This document shows positions 1 through 5,802 of a DNA stretch of 7,029 bases, piece after piece. The notes beneath the pieces are model-generated. The model made no database searches. It was given only the letters and a program-made list of their open reading frames with translations, and had not been told where the DNA came from. The stretch lies in NCBI GenBank assembly GCA_021780705.1, contig JAJXYG010000120.1:1-7029 (forward strand), given 5' to 3'. Source of the stretch: Bacteroidota bacterium (GTDB lineage: Bacteria > Bacteroidota > Bacteroidia > Chitinophagales > Chitinophagaceae). Within the stretch, counting starts at the first letter, position 1; the number at the start of each line of letters is the position of its first letter. Made by a program: the position numbers and the translations under genes.

Positions 1-18
1 AATGGTCGGGGCGGTGAA

Positions 19-59
19 GCAGGAAAAGATCGCTAGAGCAGGCTACGCCTGATTCCTGC
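19..59. repeat. Nested inverted repeat upstream of hutH
   Basis: The outer arms GCAGGAA (19-25) and TTCCTGC (53-59) are perfect 7-nt complements. They enclose a second perfect inverted repeat, CAGGC (39-43) and GCCTG (47-51), with a 3-nt loop. Together they could fold into one compact structure. No T-tract follows, so this is not a typical intrinsic terminator. It could be the 3' part of an upstream transcript or a short palindromic element. Its function is unknown, and only the pairing itself is seen. Confidence 0.4.
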
Positions 60-63
60 GATG

Positions 64-82
64 CCACGTTCTTTGAACGTGG
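64..82. repeat. Perfect 8-bp hairpin upstream of hutH
   Basis: CCACGTTC (64-71) and GAACGTGG (75-82) are perfect complements around a TTT loop, which gives a stable small hairpin. The bases after it (TCGTTCAC) are not a T-run, so it is a poor Rho-independent terminator. It may still mark the end of an upstream gene outside the window, or serve as a protein-binding palindrome. An outer pairing GCGAT (58-62) with ATCGC (93-97) could enclose it. Confidence 0.45.
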
Positions 83-119
83 TCGTTCACTGATCGCAAA
101 TATAATAGATAGCCCAGAC

Positions 120-148
120 TTTGGGTTGTCAGGATTTCTCTATCTTCA
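120..148 (+). promoter_or_regulatory. Weak Bacteroidota-type promoter candidate for hutH
   Basis: TTTG at 120-123 is followed after 17 nt by TATCTTCA at 141-148, a partial match to the Bacteroidota -7 consensus TAnnTTTG. A separate TATAAT at 101-106 has no well-spaced -35 partner. If the 141-148 element is real, transcription would start about 60-70 nt before the hutH ATG, and the hairpins at 19-82 would not be in the hutH transcript. This is a motif guess only. Confidence 0.2.
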
Positions 149-181
149 CATGCAGTCGGCAGGAATGCGCAAGTGGCACAC

Positions 182-203
182 CTCAGCAGCAACACCTGCT
201 GGG
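182..203 (+). other. Hairpin just upstream of the hutH start codon
   Basis: CAGCAG (184-189) and CTGCTG (196-201) pair perfectly around a 6-nt loop. The stem extends by a T-G wobble and a C-G pair to 182-203. It ends 17 nt before the ATG at 221 and is followed by an A-run. It could influence translation initiation of hutH, but it is short and may have no function. Confidence 0.25.
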
Positions 204-220
204 TAAAAAAAATCTTGGAT

Positions 221-1714
221 ATGAGTTATAATTATCTTCCCCTGGACGATACCCTTTTGACCTTTGAACAGGTTAAGAATTACCTCCGGTTTGACCAGGC
301 TGTTTCTGTGACATTTGCAGCACACGAGGCAATCGTTAAGTGCAGGGATTATCTGGATCAGAAATTGTCGGAGTCTGACGAGCTCTTTTATGGAATAAAT
401 ACGGGTTTTGGGTTTTTACAACACGTCCGGATTGACCGGCAACAACTTCAGGCCCTGCAGTGCAATTTATTGCTTTCTCATGCCTGTGGGATGGGTGAGG
501 AAATGCCTGATGAAATTGTCAGGCTCATGTTGATGCTGAAAATTAAATCCCTGAGTTATGGATATTCAGGGGTCAGTATCGAGGTGGTCAAGCGGTTGAT
601 TGACATGCATAACAACGGGGTTTACCCGGTGATTTATTCCCAGGGGTCCCTGGGAGCCTCAGGGGATCTGGCTCCCTTAAGTCACCTCTGCATCCCCCTA
701 GTCGGGCAGGGTCAGGTGAGGATTTCCGGTGAAAAATTGGAGTCCGGGGAGGCGCTGAAAAAAATGGGCTGGGCACCTGTGGAGTTGAAAAGCAAGGAAG
801 GTCTTGCCCTGATCAATGGCACCCAATTCATGAGCGCCTGTGGCCTGAGTGCATTGGTGAAGTCGCAAAGGTTGCTGGAATGGGCAAACCTCATTGCAGC
901 GATTTCCTTTGATGCTTTTGAAGGCAACAAGGATTCTTTAAATGAACATCTCCATGCCATACGCAGCCATAAGGGTCAGGTAGAGGTGGCCGCCCATATG
1001 CGACTTTTACTTGATCAAAGCGGAATATACCGGAGAGAAAAGGGCTCCTTGCAGGATCCCTATTCATTCAGGTGTATTCCACAGGTTCATGGTGCCAGCC
1101 GGGATGCATTTGAATTTGTACGGGACACTTTCTTAAAGGAAATCAATTCTGTAACGGATAATCCCAATATATTCCCGGATGAAGACCTTATTTTGAGTGG
1201 AGGCAATTTTCATGGGCAGCCCCTGGCGTTAGGGCTGGATTACCTGGCAATAGCCTTAAGCGAGATTGCCAATATTTCAGAAAGAAGGATCTATCAGTTG
1301 CTGAGTGGTCAGCGAAGTCTGCCCTTGTTCCTGGTGAAGGAGCCCGGATTGAATTCCGGGTTGATGATTCCCCAATATACTGCGGCAGGTTTGGTAAGTG
1401 AAAATAAACAACTATGCACCCCGGCTTCCGTAGATTCCATTTCCAGCTCAAACAATCAGGAGGATCATGTGAGCATGGGAGCCAATGCAGCTACCAAATG
1501 CCTTCGTGTAGTGGATAATGTGGAAAAGGTCCTTGCTATAGAATTATTGAGTGCGGTGCAGGCAATTGAATTCCGCAGACCCCTAACCACTTCTCCGGTA
1601 CTGGAAGAAGTGATTGCCGCCTTTAGAGAAAAAGTCTCCTTTAATGAGGCTGACAGGTTTCTGCATACGGACATGAAGGAAGCAGTCAATTTTTTAAGGG
1701 AATTCGAGATTTGA
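221..1714 (+). CDS. hutH: Histidine ammonia-lyase (HutH)
   Basis: Cytoplasmic enzyme that removes ammonia from L-histidine to give trans-urocanate, the first step of histidine catabolism. The 497-residue product has the usual family length (about 500). The MIO cofactor-forming Ala146-Ser147-Gly148 lies in GSLGASGDLAPL. Residues matching the Pseudomonas putida HAL active site are present: Tyr57, His87 (in LLLSHACG), Asn199, Gln278, Tyr281, Arg284, Phe330 and Glu414 (in NQEDHVSMG). The Ser-His pair at 86-87 and Glu414 favour histidine over phenylalanine or tyrosine as substrate. The start at ATG 221 is preferred over an in-frame GTG at 173, because the 16 extra residues have no match to the family N-terminus as I know it, and an A-rich stretch precedes the ATG. 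hutU follows 86 nt downstream, which supports the assignment. The gene looks intact. Confidence 0.95.
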   Translation: MSYNYLPLDDTLLTFEQVKNYLRFDQAVSVTFAAHEAIVKCRDYLDQKLSESDELFYGINTGFGFLQHVRIDRQQLQALQCNLLLSHACGMGEEMPDEIVRLMLMLKIKSLSYGYSGVSIEVVKRLIDMHNNGVYPVIYSQGSLGASGDLAPLSHLCIPLVGQGQVRISGEKLESGEALKKMGWAPVELKSKEGLALINGTQFMSACGLSALVKSQRLLEWANLIAAISFDAFEGNKDSLNEHLHAIRSHKGQVEVAAHMRLLLDQSGIYRREKGSLQDPYSFRCIPQVHGASRDAFEFVRDTFLKEINSVTDNPNIFPDEDLILSGGNFHGQPLALGLDYLAIALSEIANISERRIYQLLSGQRSLPLFLVKEPGLNSGLMIPQYTAAGLVSENKQLCTPASVDSISSSNNQEDHVSMGANAATKCLRVVDNVEKVLAIELLSAVQAIEFRRPLTTSPVLEEVIAAFREKVSFNEADRFLHTDMKEAVNFLREFEI

Positions 1715-1719
1715 CCGTT

Positions 1720-1731
1720 AGGGTGTTCCCT
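1720..1731 (+). other. Small hairpin after hutH stop
   Basis: AGGG (1720-1723) and CCCT (1728-1731) pair around a TGTT loop, 5 nt after the hutH stop codon and directly before the 1732-1743 palindrome. The stem is too short and lacks a T-tract, so it is unlikely to terminate transcription. It may be a minor RNA-processing or 3'-end structure. Confidence 0.2.
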
Positions 1732-1743
1732 GCTAAATTTAGC
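1732..1743. promoter_or_regulatory. Perfect 12-nt palindrome between hutH and hutU
   Basis: GCTAAATTTAGC is a perfect dyad with no spacer, lying 57 nt before the hutU start. Its size and symmetry would suit a dimeric repressor or activator site, possibly controlling hutU separately from hutH. I saw no second copy in the window, and no regulator gene is present here. The palindrome is observed; the operator role is inferred. Confidence 0.3.
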
Positions 1744-1754
1744 GGATTGGCTGC

Positions 1755-1774
1755 GAAAATGCCAATTCATTTTC
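1755..1774 (+). other. AT-rich inverted repeat upstream of hutU
   Basis: GAAAATG (1755-1761) and CATTTTC (1768-1774) are perfect 7-nt complements around a 6-nt loop, followed by an A-rich stretch (AATAAAAAGTAAAAATAA) leading to the hutU ATG. It may be a weak mRNA stem at the intercistronic junction. The stem has only two G-C pairs, so stability would be low. Confidence 0.25.
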
Positions 1775-1800
1775 AATAAAAAGTAAAAATAATTCTATAT

Positions 1801-3480
1801 ATGACAACCCATTCATATGACCCGGTAAAGTACAAAACTCCCACTGGTACCGAAATCAGTTGCAAGGGATGGACCCAGGAAGCAGCGCTGAGAATGCTAT
1901 TGAATAACCTCAATCCCGAGGTGGCTGAACGTCCGGAGGAGTTGATAGTGTACGGGGGAAGAGGCAAGGCAGCCCGGAATTTCGAAAGCCTGGATATGAT
2001 TATCAGTGCGCTAAAGGATCTGGGAAATGAGGAGTCCCTGTTGATTCAAAGTGGCAAACCGGTTGGGATACTACAAACCCACAGCCGGGCGCCCAGGGTG
2101 CTTATTTCCAATTCGCAGCTGGTGCCTAAATGGGCCACCTGGGAACATTTTGATGAATTGGAAAAAAAGGGGCTGATCATGTTTGGCCAAATGACGGCAG
2201 GATCATGGATTTACATTGGAAGCCAGGGAATCGTGCAGGGTACCTATGAAACTTTTGGCGCAATAGCCACGAAGCATTTTCAGGGATCGCTAAAAAATAC
2301 CCTTACCGTGACTGCAGGACTGGGTGGTATGGGGGGAGCCCAGCCCCTGGCAGTTACTATGAACGAAGGGGTTTGCCTTGCTGCTGAGGTTGAAGAATGG
2401 AGAATTAAAAAAAGACTGGAGACCAGGTACCTGGATGAAATGATTGGGGATATCGATCAGGCCATTGATGTGGCCTTGCAGGCCAAACAGGAAGGCAAGG
2501 CCTGGAGTATAGGAATCCCCTGCAATGCGGTGGATCTACTGGGCAGGTTATTAGAAAGAAAGGTGGATGTGGATATTTTGACTGACCAGACCTCGGCACA
2601 TGACCCTTTGGTAGGCTATGTGCCTCATACACTTCGTATTGAAGAGGCCAATCAACTGCGCTCTTCGGATCCACAAAGCTATATAGCAAAGGCGTACGAG
2701 AGTATGCGGCTGCATGTCGAAAGGATGCTCACCTTTTTGCATCTGGGTACCATCACCTTTGATTATGGAAACAACCTGCGGGCGCGGGCCTTTGAGGCAG
2801 GGCTAAAGTCGGCCTTTGAATTTCCCGGGTTTGTCCCTGCCTACATCCGTCCCTTGTTCTGTGAAGGAAAGGGCCCGTTCAGATGGGCTGCATTAAGTGG
2901 GGATCCTTCAGATATTGCCCAGACTGATGAGGTGATTTTGAAGCTCTTTCCTGAAAATAGAGGCTTGGTCCGGTGGATTCAAATGGCCAGGGAAAGAATT
3001 GCTTTTCAGGGCCTGCCCGCCAGAATTTGCTGGCTGGGCCAGGGAGAAAGGCAGTTGGCGGGCCTCGCATTCAATGAATTGGTAGCCACTGGGAAAGTTA
3101 AGGCGCCCATAGTAATTGGCAGGGATCATCTTGACACAGGATCGGTGGCAAGTCCCAATAGGGAAACTGAGGCGATGCTGGATGGAAGCGATGCGGTGGC
3201 AGACTGGCCCATTCTCAACGCCCTGGTAAACACGGCAGGTGGGGCCAGTTGGGTCAGCCTGCATCATGGGGGTGGGGTAGGAATGGGCTATAGTATTCAT
3301 GCGGGAATGGTAATTGTAGCCGATGGCACTAAGGAAGCGGCCGCCAGACTGGATACAGTCCTGCGCAATGATCCGGGGATAGGAATTATTCGCCATGCGG
3401 ATGCAGGTTATGAGGAAGCCAAAGAGTATTCCCGTAAATACGGCCTGGATCTTACCGAAAGATTGAACAAATCCTTGTAA
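1801..3480 (+). CDS. hutU: Urocanate hydratase (urocanase, HutU)
   Basis: Cytoplasmic NAD+-dependent lyase that adds water to urocanate to form 4-imidazolone-5-propionate, the second step of histidine degradation. The 559-residue length is nearly the same as the Pseudomonas putida enzyme (557). Seen in the sequence: an N-terminal domain with [10 protein letters not shown] at 51-60, the glycine-rich NAD-binding loop GLGGMGG at 173-179, the catalytic cysteine Cys410 in [10 protein letters not shown] (same number as in P. putida), GRDHLDTGS at 440-448, and HHGGGVGMG at 488-496. No key residue appears to be missing. The ATG at 1801 has no Shine-Dalgarno sequence but sits after an A/T-rich run, as is common in Bacteroidota. 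The gene follows hutH in the same direction and is probably co-transcribed with it, although the 86-nt gap with palindromes leaves room for separate control. Confidence 0.97.
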   Translation: MTTHSYDPVKYKTPTGTEISCKGWTQEAALRMLLNNLNPEVAERPEELIVYGGRGKAARNFESLDMIISALKDLGNEESLLIQSGKPVGILQTHSRAPRVLISNSQLVPKWATWEHFDELEKKGLIMFGQMTAGSWIYIGSQGIVQGTYETFGAIATKHFQGSLKNTLTVTAGLGGMGGAQPLAVTMNEGVCLAAEVEEWRIKKRLETRYLDEMIGDIDQAIDVALQAKQEGKAWSIGIPCNAVDLLGRLLERKVDVDILTDQTSAHDPLVGYVPHTLRIEEANQLRSSDPQSYIAKAYESMRLHVERMLTFLHLGTITFDYGNNLRARAFEAGLKSAFEFPGFVPAYIRPLFCEGKGPFRWAALSGDPSDIAQTDEVILKLFPENRGLVRWIQMARERIAFQGLPARICWLGQGERQLAGLAFNELVATGKVKAPIVIGRDHLDTGSVASPNRETEAMLDGSDAVADWPILNALVNTAGGASWVSLHHGGGVGMGYSIHAGMVIVADGTKEAAARLDTVLRNDPGIGIIRHADAGYEEAKEYSRKYGLDLTERLNKSL

Positions 3481-3568
3481 AGGAATCCAAAAATATGTAA
3501 GCGGTTCTTTTTTCGAATTCAAATTCTTTTAATTGCAGTTTTATCCACGCTAAAACTTTGTACTGATT

Positions 3569-3593
3569 TACACACTATTCTACACACTTATTC
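3569..3593. repeat. Short tandem repeat upstream of the M1 peptidase
   Basis: TACACACTATTC (3569-3580) is followed directly by TACACACTTATTC (3581-3593), a near-perfect two-copy tandem repeat with a 12-13 nt period. It ends 7 nt before the peptidase ATG, so it would lie in the promoter or the 5' untranslated region. The rest of 3481-3568 is AT-rich, and I see no strong terminator for hutU in it. The repeat may be a regulator site or chance. Confidence 0.35.
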
Positions 3594-3600
3594 AATCGTT

Positions 3601-5559
3601 ATGAAAAAATTATTGACAGGGTTGCTGGTAATACTTTCCGGTAACTTCCTGATTCTACAGGTCCAGGCACAGGACACCTCCTCTCTCTATCAGAAAAATC
3701 AGGTTTTTGACCCCACCTTCCTTTCTGGTGATGCGACAGTATACCGAAGTTCCAATGGTGCCCCTGGGCCCAAATACTGGCAAAATGAAGCGAATTATGT
3801 AATTCATGCCACCCTCAATGAGGCGGATACCACCCTGACCGGAAAAGTGGATATTTCATATGTAAATAACAGTCCGGATGAACTGGATTATCTCTGGTTG
3901 CAACTGGATCAGAATTTGTTTAAGCCGGATTCCAGGGGGGCAGACGCCACTCCCATTTCCGGGGACCGGTTTGATGTAAAGGGATATAAAAAGGGTGGAT
4001 ACCATATTGGAGAGGTGGAAGTCATCTACCGGGGAAAGCGGTACAAGATTGATCCGGTGATCACCGACACGAGGATGCAGGTCCGCCTGCCATTTGCGCT
4101 CAAGTCTGATGGAGACAGAATCCTTATTTCTGTCCACTATAGTTTTTCCATCCCCCAATATGGCGCAGACAGAATGGGAAGGCTGTATACCCGCAAAGGG
4201 GTCATCTATCAACTGGCTCAATGGTACCCGAGAATGTGTGTATACGATGATGTGGAGGGATGGAATACCCTTCCTTACATGGGGCTGGGCGAGTTTTATT
4301 GTGATTATGGAAATTTCGATTACTACGTGACAGTACCTTCAGGAATGATTGTGGCCGGATCAGGGGTACTTCAAAATCCCTCCCAGGTGCTTACCGAAAA
4401 AGAAATGGCCCGGTTAAATATTGCGCGTAAAAGCGATTCTTCCATCGCCATCATTAGCAAAAAAGAGGTGGGACAGTCTGCTACCCGACCTGCGCAAAAT
4501 GGAATGTTGACGTGGCACTTTAAAATGAACCATACCAGGGACGTCTCCTGGGCCGCCTCCCGGGCTTTTATTTGGGATGCCACCCGGGTGAACCTTCCTT
4601 CAGGGAGAAAGGCAATTGCGATGGCAGTTTATCCTGTCGAAAGCAAAGGGTATAAGAAATATGGCCGGGCCGCTCAATACCTGAAGCATAGTATTGAGTA
4701 TTATTCAAAAACTTATTTTGAATATCCATGGAATAGTGCTACAGTAGTGGCAGGAGTGGCTTTGGGTATGGAATACCCTGGCATTGTGTTTTGCAGATAC
4801 GACATAGGCGGTGCGTATCTGTGGCATGATGTCACCCATGAAATTGGACACAACTGGTTCCCCATGGTAGTGGGTACTAATGAAAGGCGGTATATGTGGA
4901 TGGATGAGGGTATGAATACTTTCATAAACGGGTATGCCTCCAATGACTTCAACCACGGAGAATATGGGGATACCTCCCACAGAGCCATCCTAAATATGGC
5001 CAGGGTAATGACCCGTGCTAAAGACCCCCTTATGACCCCTCCGGAAGCTATGGGTCTCAGGGATTATGGACAGTATTATTTTAAGACTGCCGCTGGCTTG
5101 AATATGCTTCGCAATACCGTATTAGGGCCATCCCGCTTTGATTATGCCTTTAGAACCTATATCAGAAGGTGGGCTTTCAAGCATCCCAGGCCCACCGATT
5201 TTTTCCGGACCATGAATGATGCTGCAGGGGATAACCTTAACTGGTTTTGGAAGGAGTGGTTTTATAAAACCTGGAAATTGGATCAATCTGTCAAGTCCGT
5301 TACCTACGTGAATGGCAACCCTTCTGACGGAGCTTTGATCACCATTGAAAATCTGCAGAAAATTTCCATGCCGGTTATAGTGAAGATTACTGAAAAGTCG
5401 GGTGAATCCAGGATTATACGCCTGCCTGTGGAGATTTGGGAACGGGGTGGTGTTTGGACATTCAAATATAATTCAACCTCCGCCCTCGAATCGGTGGTTT
5501 TAGACCCCAATGACGAATTGCCTGACATCAACAGAAAAAATAATATCTGGAAGGAATAG
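3601..5559 (+). CDS. Secreted M1-family zinc metallopeptidase
   Basis: Predicted exported gluzincin peptidase of 652 residues, probably an aminopeptidase-type enzyme in the periplasm. The N-terminus is a signal peptide: Lys2-Lys3, a hydrophobic core at about 4-19, and a VQA-Q cleavage site after Ala23. A beta-rich N-terminal domain typical of M1 enzymes follows (about 60-260, including QWYPRM at 207-212). The catalytic domain has HEIGH at 413-417 with Glu436 exactly 18 residues later as third zinc ligand. Glu414 is the general base, and Tyr493 (in YYFKTAAG) is the likely transition-state tyrosine. The exopeptidase GxMEN motif appears as GMEYPG at 389-394, with the Glu kept and Asn replaced by Tyr. 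I see no C-terminal secretion-sorting domain and no lipobox cysteine. A terminator-like hairpin lies about 60 nt downstream, so it is probably transcribed alone or as the last gene. The exact substrate is unknown. Confidence 0.9.
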   Translation: MKKLLTGLLVILSGNFLILQVQAQDTSSLYQKNQVFDPTFLSGDATVYRSSNGAPGPKYWQNEANYVIHATLNEADTTLTGKVDISYVNNSPDELDYLWLQLDQNLFKPDSRGADATPISGDRFDVKGYKKGGYHIGEVEVIYRGKRYKIDPVITDTRMQVRLPFALKSDGDRILISVHYSFSIPQYGADRMGRLYTRKGVIYQLAQWYPRMCVYDDVEGWNTLPYMGLGEFYCDYGNFDYYVTVPSGMIVAGSGVLQNPSQVLTEKEMARLNIARKSDSSIAIISKKEVGQSATRPAQNGMLTWHFKMNHTRDVSWAASRAFIWDATRVNLPSGRKAIAMAVYPVESKGYKKYGRAAQYLKHSIEYYSKTYFEYPWNSATVVAGVALGMEYPGIVFCRYDIGGAYLWHDVTHEIGHNWFPMVVGTNERRYMWMDEGMNTFINGYASNDFNHGEYGDTSHRAILNMARVMTRAKDPLMTPPEAMGLRDYGQYYFKTAAGLNMLRNTVLGPSRFDYAFRTYIRRWAFKHPRPTDFFRTMNDAAGDNLNWFWKEWFYKTWKLDQSVKSVTYVNGNPSDGALITIENLQKISMPVIVKITEKSGESRIIRLPVEIWERGGVWTFKYNSTSALESVVLDPNDELPDINRKNNIWKE

Positions 5560-5620
5560 GCAGGTATTTGGTTTTTCGCTTTCCTGTGCCCAGTGAGGAC
5601 GACCGGAATCCAAAAATTAT

Positions 5621-5663
5621 GGTTCAGCGATATACTAAAAGTACCTGCTGAACCCTAGTTTTT
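5621..5663 (+). terminator. Likely Rho-independent terminator after the M1 peptidase gene
   Basis: GGTTCAGC (5621-5628) and GCTGAACC (5647-5654) form a perfect 8-bp stem. Within its loop, TACT (5633-5636) and AGTA (5640-5643) can pair as well. The spacer CTAG and a run of five T (5659-5663) follow on the + strand. It begins 61 nt after the peptidase stop codon. The T-run is short and offset by 4 nt, so efficiency may be moderate. Confidence 0.55.
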
Positions 5664-5684
5664 CCTGTCATCCTCAATAAATGG

Positions 5685-5736
5685 AAGCCCTGGTAAAATG
5701 CAACCTAGTGTTATTTTGCAAATCATACCAGGGCTT
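5685..5736. repeat. Long-armed inverted repeat between peptidase and arsB
   Basis: AAGCCCTGGTA (5685-5695) and TACCAGGGCTT (5726-5736) are perfect 11-nt complements. Inside them TGCAA (5699-5703) and TTGCA (5716-5720) can extend the stem, leaving a 12-nt terminal loop. The structure would be strong, but the bases after it (TCCTTTAAC) are a poor T-tract and the loop region is long for an intrinsic terminator. It could be a second terminator, an RNA element in the arsB leader, or an intergenic palindromic repeat. The rest of this 243-nt gap (5560-5802) shows no gene. Confidence 0.5.
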
Positions 5737-5802
5737 TCCTTTAACAGAATTTCAAAAACATATTCAAAAAAGTCTCAATTATTATACCTATCCTGAACGC
5801 AC

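Noticed and set aside
2..52. Short open frame at the left edge ending in TGA at 50-52, and another frame ending in TAG at 34-36; either could be the tail of an upstream gene.
   Set aside because: Only 11-16 codons are visible, neither shows a recognisable motif, and the segment overlaps inverted repeats, so neither can be called.
64..82. Hairpin at 64-82 considered as an intrinsic terminator or a tRNA arm.
   Set aside because: No T-run follows, and no T-loop GGTTCGAAT-like sequence or cloverleaf could be found around it.
173..220. GTG at 173 as an alternative hutH start adding 16 residues.
   Set aside because: The extension contains a hairpin, does not resemble the start of known HAL proteins, and the ATG at 221 gives active-site numbering within a few residues of the P. 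putida enzyme.
2908..3522. Open frame of 204 codons on the - strand opposite hutU.
   Set aside because: It lies almost wholly antisense to a highly conserved urocanase and its product has no recognisable domain; it is a shadow of the hutU codon pattern.
3856..4221. Open frame of 121 codons on the - strand inside the M1 peptidase gene, and several shorter ones on both strands there.
   Set aside because: They overlap a clearly coding frame with an intact active site and show no independent protein features.
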